Below, piece by piece: positions 38,601-50,713 of a DNA stretch of 64,000 nt. Each line of letters opens with the position of its first letter. Within the stretch, counting starts at the first letter, position 1. A program made the translations under genes and the position numbers. Source of the stretch: Haliclona indistincta (lineage: Eukaryota; Porifera; Demospongiae; Haplosclerida; Chalinidae); contig OZ024784.1 of NCBI GenBank assembly GCA_964017065.1, positions 1,858,598 through 1,922,597 of the forward strand, in the 5' to 3' direction. Under the pieces are notes generated by a model. It had not been told where the DNA came from, made no database searches, and saw only the letters and a program-made list of their open reading frames with translations.

Positions 38601-40576
38601 TAATGACAAGACCTGCACTCCATACACCTGCTCATCTGGTTGCAGTCTGAATACAGATACTGCCCTAGCACTGAACAATGCAGACAATGCTTATATTGGA
38701 CTACCAATAGCCGATGAAGATTGCTATGGTTTTGTGATCAGAGAAGATGGTGCAAAATGTAGTTATGGGAATAATGTCACTGCTGCTTACTGTGAGGAGA
38801 AAGATGAACACAGTTGTGTACATCTTGGTAAAACATATGGTGAGTTCTAAGTATAGAGCATTTGAACAACTGACTAACTGATGTTATATCACACAGCTCA
38901 TCGGGACCATTTCCAGCCAGATTCGGACAACTACTGTGTCTGTTATTATGGTCGAATGGCATGCACTAATCAGCTGCTTCTTTCCTCGTGTAACTGTCCA
39001 GCAGATTATCGCCCTGTTTGCACTCACACGGGAAGGACCATACCAAACCTGTGCTATGCAAGGTAGAGTACAGAGGGTGTTATAGGTGTGGTAGCGAGTT
39101 AATTGTATTGTAATTATGATTCACAAAGGAAATAACATGATCTAAGACACTGTTTTGTAAATAAAAAACAACATAATTATTAGTAACTTTGTTTCATTCT
39201 AATTTTTATTGACACAATAGGTGTCTGGGCTTTGAGAAAAGTATGCTCAAAGATGGAGACTGTGTTTCATTAGCAGACTGCTCAAGCAACACTTGCCAGC
39301 AAGGGAGTAGATGTGTGCCAAGACAACATGTATGTGTGTCTGGTCAAAATTTGACCAGCGAGACAGCTTGTCTCCAGTACAGCTGTGGTGAGTGAGTATG
39401 CTATAACCAATAGTAGTCTCTATTACCTCTTTGTCTGATATAGAACCACAAGGACCTAGCAGCTGTGCAGGAATACTTCACGAGCCAGTATGTGACAAGT
39501 CAGGAAAGGAGCACTCCTCAATGTGCTCCCTACTGCAGACTAACAAACTGCTTGACTACAGAGGCTACTGCAAGGTCAGTATTGAATCATCTCTTGTGAT
39601 GAGCTATGTTGAACTACTGCTATATAGGAGGAATGCACAGCAGAGTTGAGACAGCCAGTGTGCGGAGTGGATGGTCAGACATACCCTAGTCACTGCCACA
39701 GTGAAGCAGCACGAGTAGCCATTGACTATGTCGACAGTTGTCATGAAGTTCCTGAAAAATCTCAGAATCGTTAGTTTATACAGTCTAATGATCATAATCT
39801 GTTACTGTGTCAACTCATTGCAGCTCTGTGTGGTATCAAGTGTCCTGTAATGCCTATCTTTGATCAGAATGAGCAATGCATTGGATCAACACCTCCTGGA
39901 GCATGTTGCCCACAATGTGGTGAGTATAGAGTGGATTATTAGTACACACTCCTTCACACATCTTCCAGGAGCTATAATCAGAGTGGTAATGGATCAACAG
40001 CTTATGAGGAGATCTACCGTAGCAATGCAGCACAGTATAGTATCAACCGATATCATATCGCGACTAAGACGAATGATAGACAATGTGAGATTGCAACAAT
40101 AAAACACATAAAAGTTGAATGCATGAATATTTTGCAGGTTGAGTGTGACTTGTATGGACATATTTGGTTGGACAGGACAGCAGTGATCATAGTACTGCCT
40201 GTGATAACCAACACCACCACACTATTCACTGTGAGTGACTCTATCCCATCACACAATCACCATACACTCTTTCTCTTTGCAGCTGCAAGCTTGCAACGAG
40301 CAGGCACAGAGAATCGCAACACTCGTCAACAATCGTAGTCCCATCATAACCTCGGATCCTCATCTAGCGTATCTTGTTGGAGCCCAGGTCCAAACAGCTG
40401 ATCACGGAACACACCAGATACTCACCACTCCTCCATTCCAGCCGGTCCTGCCGCCCAACAGTAGTGCACAAACACAAGCCCCGTTATATATGGTGGTGTG
40501 CTTAATGGTAGTCATGACATTAGCGTTAGCTCAGTTGCTGACAGATAGATCCTTCATCACCTCTCACCTCCGATAA
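35625..40576 (+). CDS. RECK: RECK homologue: Cys-rich, Kazal-repeat, probably GPI-anchored protein
   Basis: A gene of about 20 exons whose first is 35625-35715 and last ends at 40576. A signal peptide (MMERLPAFLAFILGVCALA) precedes repeated Cys-knot motifs such as DECCEALSAWPECSQACKQ and RCCNETSNPVCHQTCVE. The middle contains CKLSCSEEMQFCSQFTNR and the NAELWRLTACSLHVQPCH segment, matching the RECK region before its Kazal repeats. Three Kazal-type modules follow (for example CNCPADYRPVCTHTGRTIP at about 38990-39050). Then comes a CxxCPxxP-like segment and a C-terminal domain with LQACNEQAQRIATLVNN. The last residues (MVVCLMVVMTLALAQLL) are hydrophobic, as expected for GPI attachment. In vertebrates RECK inhibits metalloproteases and serves as a Wnt7 co-receptor. 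The function here is inferred from family. Confidence 0.88.
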
Positions 40577-40826
40577 GCATCAATCAAACATTTTTCGTTT
40601 TTCATGAGTTTTTGTCTTTATTCCAATCAATCATCATTCTGTACATACCCGCCATGTTGCAACTGTGTTGTGTTTTTATTATATTATAAGAGCTGGTCTT
40701 AAAATAACAAGATTCACGAATAAAAAAATCCAACATATCAGAAACAATTTCACTATGATTGTGAATTTGACGGATGAATAATAAAATACACTACGAACCA
40801 CACACACACGAACAAACGTAATGCTA

Positions 40827-43800
40827 CTATTGCTGAACAATGTAAAGTTGAGCGTAACCAATCAATTTCTTATCGTCAGCTTGCTCTGGAGGAACATTAC
40901 CCTGAAAGAGAAGGAAAGGGAGTGTGTGTGTGAGAGAGAAGAAGAGGAACTCACTAGTTGGAAAGTTATTTTTTCTAAAGAGACGTTGTCCACGAGCTTT
41001 TGAATATTGGCTGCAACTACAAATACCAAAGCAGTAAAACTAGACACAATATACCAGTAATACATTGCTGGTACAGATCACCCATATACTAGAAATCGTG
41101 TTGTCATAGTAGTTAATGAGACTAACTATACAATAAAAACTATGACACAACTTAAAACAAGATGTGATTATAGTAACCAAGAGACCAAGTACTGACACAG
41201 CAATGTAACCAGAACTAGAGCAGTAATCAAGTGAACAAAATGAATTATAGGAGTCACCATTGCTGCAATGAACCAGTTGTACCATAGCAGACATAGACTA
41301 GACATAGCAGCACAGTCTAGTGCCAACACTATAATCAGAGCTGGTGTAGTAATCTTTAATACAAGGAACAGATTCCAGTGCAACAAGCAAATCAACAACA
41401 CACACACAACCTGTGTATTTCATGTACAATAGATTCCTATAGTACATACCAGTCAACACACACCACACACACAGTGGCACCAAATGTGTAGTAATATAAC
41501 CACTTACCGCCGACTAGATTTCTTCCTTCCACCAAACCAGCTGTTAAAAGTTCCTTAGCGATTGCATCAGCAGAGTCTAACCGAGAACAAATCACGCACA
41601 AGTTGACATAATACTCTGTAAAACATTATTAGCACCAAACCTTTTCCTTTTATGAATTGGAACTTAATGTCTTTCAATTGGTTATTCTCAGTTCTGTCAA
41701 AGAGAAGGAGAAGATGATAAAGGAGTGATTTTTTGATACCTTTTTCTCAGAGCTAATCTGAGAGTAACTGGCGATTGATGGTGTTGTTGCGTGGTTGGTT
41801 GAGTCTGTGGTTGTGGTTGTCCCTGCTTCTGTATCTGGCGTGATACCTGCGTCGAAACAGCATAGTTATTCCAAAACTTTCGAATATGTTACATGCAATG
41901 CGAATGCCTAGCATGCGTGAATGAGTAATATTGAGTGGGTGTGTTCTAGCTCTCACTTGTTGCTGTTGGAAGAGGAGGTGCTTCTGTTTTCTCTCTAAGT
42001 CTTGTCTTTTATCAAGTACAGACATAGCTTTCTCTTGTATCTCCAGAGAGTCTACAAGCACCGTAGCAATACCATTCAGCAGTATGGTGGTCTAAACCTC
42101 ACCCGGGCTCTGTTCCTGCTGTGTAAGCAGGTCTTGCTCCTGTAGTTTGAGCACTTCTATCTGTTCCTCGAGCTCTGTTAGTTGCTGTGAGTTCTGTTCT
42201 TGCTTCTTCTTCAGCTGCTCCACTTCTTGGCTGGCGGCTACTTCTCCTTGGCTCAGCTTGGGCTTAGTTGATGAGTCAGCAGATGGAGTACCACCCAGTG
42301 AAGAGGAGGAAGCTGATTTAGTGGAAGGTATCTTGTTTTGTGATTTGGTAGCGATGCTCTGTGTGAGCTAACAGACTGTGAACAAAGCTCCTACACCACA
42401 ACATCACCCCATTAGTCTCACACACTGTCACTTCTCACACCATCACTATTCATACCTTGTCTCCATCTTCTTCAGGGTCGTACTCCTCGGTGAGCTCATC
42501 ATCAGACCACACCCATCCACCATCCTCAGTCTTGTGTAAGTGACCACTAGTGCCAGGAACACGCTTCACCTTCACAACACAGCATGAGTTGGCACGATAC
42601 TAGTCATACAACAGATACCTTCATAGCTCTGGATTGAAGGGATGGAGCGTTCCCTAATACCACCTCCTTAACATACTCTGGACCCTAATGTGCAATAATT
42701 GATGATTATGGGTTGTCTAAACACACATACACATTTGGAGATGATAGTTGAAAATAAACACATTATGATGGATGTGATAAGTTAATTTTGAAAGAAAAAC
42801 GATCAGATTAGGAAATGGTTGAGCAAAAACAAAATAGGAAATGGTGTGTTTGGACATCTGGTGACCTACTTTGGCTTTCTTGAAGAATGTCAGTTTGAGG
42901 AGTTCAGCAGCTGTTGGCCTACATGACAAACAATCACCCAATTCCCACCTCCCTCCTCCGTCATGTTCCCTACACCACTCCCTAGCACTCTATCCCATGA
43001 ACTCCACACATGAAACAATTCTTGTGATTTCTCAATTATCAAAACAAGTGGAGTATAGAGAGGGCAGAACATGTGGTCTGACCATGTTATACCCCTACTG
43101 AAATACCATCATACTGTATAGCATGAATCAGATAGTATTCCCATGGGCCTATCTCCTTTGATCACTCAAGTAATGGTTCTATTATGCATAGTACAATGGT
43201 AATTGTATGGACCTTTTCTCAGGATCTTTTTGAAGACATTTTTCAACCATTTTTTGAAATGATTTAGAATAGTTCTTGCGGTAGTCCTCGTTGGCAAGCT
43301 CACAGCAAGTGTCCAGAGTGGGAGGAGGGTTCTCAAGGGTAAGCATTATCACCTAGCGGAGAGAGTGAGTGAGATGAAGGCTTCAAGGTGAGACTACGGT
43401 GTGATTGTACCTTCATGGGAGGGAACTTGGCGTAGGGAGCAGTACCTGTAGCTAGCTCAAGAGCTGTGATACCAAAGCTCCATATGTCAGCTTTAGCATC
43501 ATAACCCACGCTCTGTAGAGAAACGGAGCAGTGATCATGTGTCCTGGTCATTGCTGTAATATTCCTGGTAGAGCCTCGCTAATTTTAACTAATGCAGACA
43601 CAGCCATATCATAACGGATGCATTTGCAGACATGCAAGGCAATCATTCTGAGAACCTTTGAAATACAACACTTCATCAATCAGGATCAAATATTATAATG
43701 AGTCTGAATCACCAATGCTCCACTCAAATCATCAAATTTGAGAAATTTGTTCGTAACTTAGTAGTATAGTAAATGTCTTGTTCTCACCTGGTCCATAACC

Positions 43801-44716
43801 TCTGGTGCCATCCAACATGGCGTGCCAACAAATGTGTTACGAGGCTTCTTCTTGCGACCAGCCAAACCTGTCTCTCCGTACAACCAGTTACTGACACCAA
43901 AATCTGCAAAAAGAAGCAAACAAGAAATGAGAGAAGAGAAAGGAAGAGGGTGGTGGTTACCTGCCAAGTGAACTGTACCATCGTTCCCGACAAGAATATT
44001 ACCTGCCTTCAAATCTCTGCAAGTAACACAACAATCCACAGTCTCTCTCTGTCTGGCTGGCTGGCTCCTAACCTGTGTATCTGTCCGTTAGCGTGAAAGT
44101 AGTCCAGTCCCTGGAGAACAGCCTTCAGTACAGTTGCTATGACAACCTCATCTAAAACTCCACCCTTCGGGTTCCGAGAGATGACATGCTTGATGATATC
44201 CAGCAATGAACCTGCAATGACAAAAAATAATAAATCCCGAGATATCATATATCATTTCATACCTCCTGACATGAGCTTCATTACTAGCCACACTTCATCC
44301 TTGACGACAAATGAGGTATAACAGTTAGCAACATTAGGATGATTGCATCGACTCATTAGACTGATCTCTTTCTGTGAGTATGACCAGGAGGAGGTGGAGT
44401 CAAGGGGTGGTGGCTAGAGAGGAGTCTAACACACTACACTGACATACCTGTAGCTCCTCAATAGAGGACCCATACTGCTCTAAGTCAATTCTCTTCACGG
44501 CTACCTTTTCTTTACGAGGGAGACACATTGCTGCCTGGACCACTGAAGAAGCGCCGCTTCCTACACAAACGATATGACCCAGGGCATCGTGAAGCAGCTC
44601 CTCTTCTAACCTATCACTTCAAGCAACTCATAATCTTCTTTTCTGTTCGGCCAGGGTAGCGGGGGCGACAGTGGAGGTCGCTCATGATCCTGGTCAGGAT
44701 CCACGGTAGCAGCCAT
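40827..44716 (-). CDS. OXSR1: STE20-type kinase of the OSR1/SPAK family
   Basis: A multi-exon gene starting at 44716 and ending [10 protein letters not shown] at 40827. DYELLEVIG then [11 protein letters not shown] forms the glycine loop across an intron. [11 protein letters not shown] has the ATP-binding Lys. [13 protein letters not shown] and DFGVSNWL are the catalytic motifs, and [13 protein letters not shown] is the activation loop whose first Thr is the WNK target in OSR1. [11 protein letters not shown] closes the kinase. [14 protein letters not shown] is the regulatory segment. [29 protein letters not shown] and KKLIGYAQL form the conserved C-terminal (CCT) domain that binds RFxV peptides. 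The family relays WNK signals to cation-chloride cotransporters and controls cell volume. The last intron (41011-41507) holds open hydrophobic frames, discussed separately. Confidence 0.92.
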
Positions 44717-44848
44717 CTTTAAAAAGGCGGGGTTTGTGCAAAAACCACGCCTAAGTCTTATATAAAATTTTTAAGGGCTGTCAAAAAAATAATTAATTAC
44801 AATGGGTCAGTAGTCTACTGTACAGCAAAAGGAGTTTATTAAGTGCAG

Positions 44849-46081
44849 TTATTGATTGTCATCATCAGAATTGTAAATATCAATCTTGATCTTAGAATAC
44901 TGTCCATCATCATCTCTTTGTAGTGACTGCTTATCATCATGAGTGGTAGCTGACAGCTGCACCTGATGGTTGAGAGAGCTATACTGGTGATCCAACCCTC
45001 CAACACATCCTGTCATGTACACTGGATTATCTAGTGTGGGCTGTGCCCCACTATCATCAGATAAACAGAAGTTCTCTCCATTTTCAGTTTTGGTTTTGTT
45101 GACTGGTTTCACAACACTGTACTGTGCTTCAACAGTTTGTTGTTTTCTTGTACTAACAACAGGTACTTCATAAGCAACCGGTTCATGACTAAATATAGTC
45201 TCGTCACTTCTGTGTATAAACAATAAATCATGAAAGATAAACCAGCATGCATCACTTACTGCTGTATAACTATGTTGCTGTTATCATCTATAGAATAAAG
45301 AATTAGTGTCAGTTCTGTATTGAGCAGATACATTCACTTACTATTGCACTCATTCATAACATACTCTTTCCTTCTTCTTCTTCGTCTCTGCACTAGTAGT
45401 ATTACAATCAATAACAAGGAGATGATTATGATAATCAGTAGAACTACTCCAGTTGCTGTAGCTGCATATAGTATAGTAGACTGCATCTCACTTCTAGGAG
45501 CAGGTAGTGTGGTCTGTTCAGAGTGAACTGGTAGATCAGCACATGTTATATTTTCCATTGTCTGTGTTGTTGTGTTCTGGCTAACACATGTTGGTTGAGT
45601 GTAGTTCTCAGGAGCCAGTAGAGTGAACACATTGCTCCTCATCAGAGGCTGGTCAGGATCAGCTGTTGTGTTGATCACCTGACACCAGTACTTGCCAAGA
45701 TAGCTGGGGTTGTACTGCTGGTTGATAAAGTCACTGTTATGATATCTTGAGAACCAATGCATGCTCTCTAGTGATCCATTAGGTTCACCAAGTCCCAGGT
45801 CCTCTACTGCTCCAGTTGTGTTCTCTCTGAACCATCGTATTTCAAACTCATTAGTTCGATGCCTCACAATACATTCCAGTACTATTGTAATTCTTTTAGT
45901 ACGATTGAAAGGATTACAGTTTTGTGTAGTAGAGAGAGGTTGCTGTGTGTATTCAAAGATGCACAGACCTGCTATCAGTAAATCATGCTGATGACAGTAT
46001 TCCTTAGTTTAGCTTACCTGAACAGCACTGAGCACACTGACACAATAATGTCAGTAAGAAGATAATACTTTGAGACTCCAT
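44849..46081 (-). CDS. Ig-domain receptor A (tail type A), intact
   Basis: The leftmost member of the tandem receptor array. The signal exon starts at 46081 (MESQSIIFLLTLLCQCAQCC). One exon, 45342-45968, carries the Ig domain, stalk and membrane helix. The Ig core shows LECIV, EIRWFRENTTG and GKYWCQV, i.e. the two canonical Cys and the Trp. The stalk has a second Cys pair (PTC...ITCADLP). The helix (VVLLIIIIISLLLIVILLV) and a poly-Arg stop-transfer are a class unique to this copy. A 28-nt exon (45260-45287) and the tail exon 44849-45209 follow. The tail tyrosines sit in AYEVPV, AQYSVV, NPVYMTG, HQYSSL and GQYSKI. Exon phases agree and there is no lesion. The likely role is a tyrosine-signalling surface receptor; the ligand is unknown. 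Confidence 0.8.
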
Positions 46082-46406
46082 CAAATCAACTATGAACCAG
46101 AAATCAGTCATCAGTCAATCCATTCAGGCTTCACGTAACATCAATTGATATTTATACTAGAACCTCAGTCAGTAAATACACATGACCATGTGATTTGTTA
46201 TAACAACAACACTCCAGTTGTGTTGTGTTGTGTAGAAAAGTCCACAAATATTATCAGCTGTTGTAGCAATAAAAATATTGTGGTTTGACTAACCAGTACT
46301 GCACAACCTACTACTATGGCTAGTTTATTATCTCCTTTCATACTAATAATATTGCATGAAAGAGAGAGGCTGAAAAGTCACATGCAATTGTGATGTTTGC
46401 AGAAAA
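46082..46406 (-). promoter_or_regulatory. 5' flank of gene A (flank class 1)
   Basis: The sequence just upstream of the gene A start is closely repeated upstream of gene C (50714-50973), including the block around ATGAACCAGAAATCAGTC and a TGTTGTGTTG run. A shared promoter carried along by duplication is the simplest reading. Confidence 0.5.
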
Positions 46407-47340
46407 CTAGTCATGAATATCTAGCTTAGAATACTGTCCATCACTATCAGTAGCATCTCTTTGTAGTGACTGCTGATCATCATGAGTGGTAGCTGACAGC
46501 TGCACCTGATGGTTGAGAGAGCTGTACTGGTGATCCAACCCTCCAACACATCCTGTCATGTACACTGGATTATCTAGTGTGGGCAGTGTTGATAAACAGT
46601 GTCTGTCTTCATTTTCATTTCTCTTGTTGCCTTCATTGTTGACTGGTTTCACAACACTGTACTGTGCTTCAACAGTTTGTTGTTGTTGTTGTTTTCTTGT
46701 ACTAATAACTGGTACTTCATAAGCTGTTGGTTCATGACTAAAAACACTCTCATCTATAGCAGAGGTTTCTTTACACCTGCAAAGAAAATAGAAGCTGTGT
46801 TTTGGTATACAAACAAGTATACTCACGGAGGATGAGTTATGATGTCATAGTAACCTAGTATAGAAAAGTCAACATTAATTAGGGAGACACGGTAGTGTCT
46901 CCCTATGTAGGGTTGAACGAGAAAACAAGATGGCGGCTACATACAATGTATTAGCGTTCAAACGCTGATATTTCGCCTGGTGATGAATTTTATACGTCCA
47001 AAGACACTTAAATCTGCTATCTGGCGTTGCCCCATCTTACAGTAGCAAGGAGATTGCTCGAGATTGTTACTAAAGTGACGAACCTGGAAACGGTGAAAAT
47101 CGAGTTTCGTCATCTTCGTTTTCTTCTTCTTTCTTTCTTTCTTTCTTCCACTCGCCTAGCACCTTTACGTGAGCAGTGCCGAGACCAAAACACCCACGAA
47201 CAGTCGTGAAATTCTCCTGGCATGTGCCTTTTGAACTTAGTTTTTAGCGAAACGGCGATATAAATTCCGCGATTTCTCGATCGTGATCCATTGTCAGCTA
47301 AGTGTTAGACGCCATTAATAATTATAGTGATTGCGCAATA

Positions 47341-47379
47341 CGCACGTGACCAAGCTGTGGTTAGCGCACGTGACCAAGC
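47341..47379. repeat. Direct repeat CGCACGTGACCAAGC, two copies
   Basis: Two copies at 47341-47355 and 47365-47379, within the insertion in gene B, each with a CACGTG core. Confidence 0.85.
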
Positions 47380-47713
47380 ACAAGCTTGAGTATCGCCACG
47401 CCGTATAGATCACGGAGTTGTCTGGAGTCTTCGAAGAACGGTAAGCTAGCAAGCGCCGATTCACCATTCTGCCTTGATAGATAATTATAACCGCCGTAAA
47501 CAAGTGTGGGCGGGGCTCGTATGCACTGTATTCATGCATGCGTAGGCGAGCTGATATCTACAGCATAACAATTGTTTAGCTACAAGTTTAATAATAAAGA
47601 AAAGCCATCAACAACGTTAACAGGAAAACCAAACCAATGGTGGAAACAAAGATGGCACAGTAATTACATGATATTGAACTGTACTTCACTGAAAAAGAAA
47701 AAAGGACACAAAC

Positions 47714-48097
47714 AAGAAAATTAAAAAGATTTCTATCGAAATCAAAAGGATGTAGGGTTGTGAAATCTACCACTGGTCAACAATGTAAACTAACAAGGAA
47801 CAAGCATGGAATGGTAACACGATTGACTTGCTAACAGACCATAGATCCCTACATCAGTGGCTGTACATAAGCTGTTACAAGCTGAATGCACGTCAGGTGT
47901 CAGTCAACAGCAACAAGCTAAGCTGAACTAGCTATAGTCAACTACAACAGCCACTGATGTAGGGATCTATGGTCTGTTAGCAAGTCAATCGTGTTACCAT
48001 TCCATGCTTGTTCCTTGTTAGTTTACATTGTTGACCAGTGGTAGATTTCACAACCCTACATCCTTTTGATTTCGATAGAAATCTTTTTAATTTTCTT
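47714..48097. repeat. 151-bp perfect inverted repeat (foldback)
   Basis: The left arm is 47714-47864 and the right arm 47947-48097. The loop is 82 bp. The identity of the arms indicates a recent origin or ongoing repair by conversion. Confidence 0.9.
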
Positions 48098-49045
48098 TAT
48101 TATCATGTGTTGTACCAATAACGATATTGTGGTTTCACTAACCAGTATCTTTGCTGGTAGAGCTGCTTTGTGCCTTCTTCTTCCTCCTCTTCTGGTGTAT
48201 CACTATCAGTATTGCAATCAGTGATGAGCAGACAATGAGTAGTAGAACTACTGCACACACTCCTACTACTGATACAATGATGGATGCTTTATTGGGTGTC
48301 ACTGAGCCTGAGATAGTTGGAAATACTGATGATGACAAAATGATGATTGATGTGTGATGAAGGAATTAGTTAAAAGCATAAAAAACCTTTCTTGTCTTTA
48401 CCTATAAAACAAGAGTTTACTAGCGCATATGAACTCAGTGTAGTGGTAGGAGCAGGTAATGTGGTCTGTTCAGAGTGAACTGGTAGATCAGCACATGTTA
48501 TATTCTCCATTGTCTGTGTTACTGTGCTCTGGCTAACACATGTTGGTTGAGTGTAGTTCTCAGGAGCCAGTAGAGTGAACACATTGCTCCTCATCAGAGG
48601 CTGGTCAGGATCAGCTGTTGTGTTGATCACCTGACATCAGTACTTGCCGAGATAGCTGGGGTTGTACTGCTGGTTGAGAAAGTCACTGTCATGATATCTT
48701 GAGAACCAATGCATGCTTCCTTGTGAGTTATCAGGATCACCAAGTCCCAGTTCCTCTACTGCTCCAGTTGTGTTCTCTCTGAACCATCGTATTTCAAACT
48801 CATTAGTTTGATTCATCACATAACACTCCAGTACTATTGTAATGAATCCATTTTGATCAATAGGATTACAGCAGTTTAGTGTAGTAGAAGGAGGTTGCTG
48901 TGTGTACTCAAACATACACTGACTTGCTAGCAGGAGACATTTTATTATGAGCAGCTAAAATTTTACAGACCAACTCACCTGAACAATACCAATTCAAGAG
49001 ATGTAGTATCACCATTACACTGAAAGCAGTGTATTGAGACTCCAT

Positions 49046-49320
49046 TGATCCAGCCGATCTGGACAGCTTCAGAGTATAATCCCAAAGGAAGTCGGACACT
49101 GTTTATAGTATTGTGTTTGTTTACTCATTCATGTTGCTCCATGTACACTACAGCACAACTTGTAACGATAATGAAGATAAACATTCAAACTTCCAGTGGG
49201 TGCCATCGAAACTAAAATCTTCATTCATACATGCATGCACTTTTAGTGAAGATTCTCATGAATAAACATGTTGTACATCTCAATAGCAAGGGCACTATGT
49301 GATTATCATACAGTAAATTA
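49046..49320 (-). promoter_or_regulatory. 5' flank of gene B (flank class 2)
   Basis: The block around ATGTTGCTCCATGTACACTA and the CAAACTTCCAGTGGGTGCC segment recur upstream of genes D (52497-52793) and F (56089-56400). These three genes also share the MES(Q/R)YTAF signal peptide. Confidence 0.55.
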
Positions 49321-49375
49321 TCATTGTGGAATAGTGTAGGTGTGTTCCTCTCGACTAGTAGGGTCTACAATGGCG

Positions 49376-50713
49376 TTACTCCTTGTCTCCTATCTTCACT
49401 GAGGGTGCTCCTTTCTTCCCAGCACTAGTGCAGGGTGTGGTGTACATACTGGTGTAGTCAGTGGTAACAGTGTCCAGTGGTTGGTAGTGGGAGCTCTGCT
49501 GGTCATCATTGCGAGTGTGTGGTGGGTTAACATCAAAATAGTGAGGATTCCAATATTGTGGATATTCAGTCGTTTGATGATCTGCTGGAACATAATTGCA
49601 AACACGATACAAGTACAGTACACAGTAAAATATCATTCAGTGTTGTCTTACTGATTATTTCTGTAGATTCTACCTTTCTTTCTGAAGAACTAGATAATGT
49701 TTACATTATAATAATCTATAAATTATGTAAGTAGTTGTCTTTATTGTTGCTCACTTCTGATGTTTGTTTCTCTGGGTTTGTTTTGCTGTAATTGATGATT
49801 CTAATACAGTTGTGTAAATATTATTGCTTTATGCTAACCTCTTTTCTTTATTCTTTGTCTCTTTACTAGTAACAGAATGATAGTAACTGATATTACACTG
49901 ACAATAACAATGACAGCACTCAATACAGCTGCTACTGGATACACTATGAGCAATACACTTGCTGTTGGACTAGCTGGAGAGATAGTGGAGGAGATGATAT
50001 TTGTAACATAACTACCTGAAGTAGCATTAGTTAGTGAAAGACCAGCACACAATGTCATTGACTGCATGTATTCTGTAGGACTGTCTTGCATTTTGCTGCT
50101 TGATTTGTCCAATGAACTCAGTGTAGTGGTAGGAGCAGGTAATGTGGTCTGTTCAGAGTGAACTGGTAGATCAGCACATGTTATATTCTCCATTGTCTGT
50201 AATGTGCTCTGGTTAGCACATGTTGATTGAGTGTAGTTCTCAGGAGCCAGTAGAGTGAACACATTGCTCCTCATCAGAGGCTGGTCAGGATCAGCTGTTG
50301 TGTTGATCACCTGACACCAGTACTTGCCAAGATAGCTGGGGTTGTACTGCTGGTTGAAGAAGTCACTGTTATGATATCTTGAGAACCAATGCATGCTTCC
50401 TTGTGATTTATTAGGTTCACCAAGTCCCAGGTCCTCTACAACTCCAGTTGTGTTCTCTCTTAACCATCGTATTTCAAACTCATTAGTTTGATGCCTCACA
50501 ACACAGTCCAACACTATTGTAATTCTTTCATTACGATTGAAAGGATTACAGTTTTGTGTATTAGAGAGAGGTTGGTGTGTGTATTCAAAGATGCACTGAC
50601 CTGCTATCAGTAAATCATGCTGATGACAGTATTCCTTAGTTTAGCTTACCTGAACAGCACTGAGCACACAGACACAATAATGTCAGTAAGAAGATAATAC
50701 TTTGAGACTCCAT
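49376..50713 (-). CDS. Ig-domain receptor C (tail type B), tail truncated by one inserted base
   Basis: The signal exon starts at 50713 (MESQSIIFLLTLLCLCAQCC). One exon, about 49837-50600, carries the Ig domain (EIRWLRENTTG, GKYWCQV), a long Ser/Thr stalk and the helix of class 3 (VAAVLSAVIVIVSVISVTI). A 9-nt microexon (49652-49660) and the type B tail exon follow. Compared with genes E, G and J, an extra T in the GGCGTTACTCC stretch makes TAA after IGDKE. The tail therefore loses YAIVDP and YTIPQ but keeps DPxYW-like YPQYWNPHYF, SHYQPL and TDYTSMY. The undamaged frame would have ended at 49321. The product may still be functional with three fewer signalling sites at most. Confidence 0.72.
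49652..49660 (-). other. Predicted 9-nt microexon in gene C
   Basis: The minus-strand sequence AAATAATCA, flanked by CTACAG and GTAAG, joins the TM exon (ending in phase 1) to the tail exon (also needing phase 1) and adds EIIN. The same sequence and flanks occur in E (53123-53131) and G (56882-56890). Confidence 0.6.

Larger units (their letters stand above)
46877..48103. mobile_element. 1.2-kb insertion in an intron of gene B, with a long foldback
   Basis: Paralogue D has a continuous intron here (around 51437), whereas B has about 1.2 kb of unrelated sequence. The insert starts with a 24-nt perfect hairpin (46881-46904). Its right part is a foldback: 47714-47864 and 47947-48097 are exact inverted copies of 151 bp around an 82-bp loop. 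The outer edge of the right arm also pairs with 47591-47603, suggesting the right arm lost about 110 bp between short AAGAAAA repeats. There is no transposase frame, so it would be a non-autonomous element or nested elements. Confidence 0.7.
46407..49045 (-). pseudogene. Ig-domain receptor B (tail type A) with a stop in the Ig domain
   Basis: All parts are present: signal exon (start 49045, MESQYTAFSVMVILHLLNW), Ig exon to about 48900, TM exon about 48146-48320 (VVGVCAVVLLLIVCSSLI), a small exon encoding YYDIITHPP (near 46830-46853) and a type A tail ending GQYSKLDIHD at 46407. However, the Trp codon of the conserved GKYWCQV motif is TGA (48637-48639). Every other array member with this site has TGG. 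Read-through would restore the frame, so this is one nonsense change in an otherwise good gene. The intron between the TM exon and the small exon carries a 1.2-kb insertion that paralogue D lacks. It may be a null allele or recent pseudogene; a sequencing error cannot be excluded. Confidence 0.75.

Noticed and set aside
46599..46835. Plus-strand frames opposite the receptor tails and TM exons (repeated across the array)
   Set aside because: They recur only because the minus-strand exons are duplicated; no start context, splice sites or domains of their own.
46927..47209. Possible coding segment in the gene B insertion
   Set aside because: The frame is 60 codons, with a CTTT microsatellite inside and no recognisable domain.
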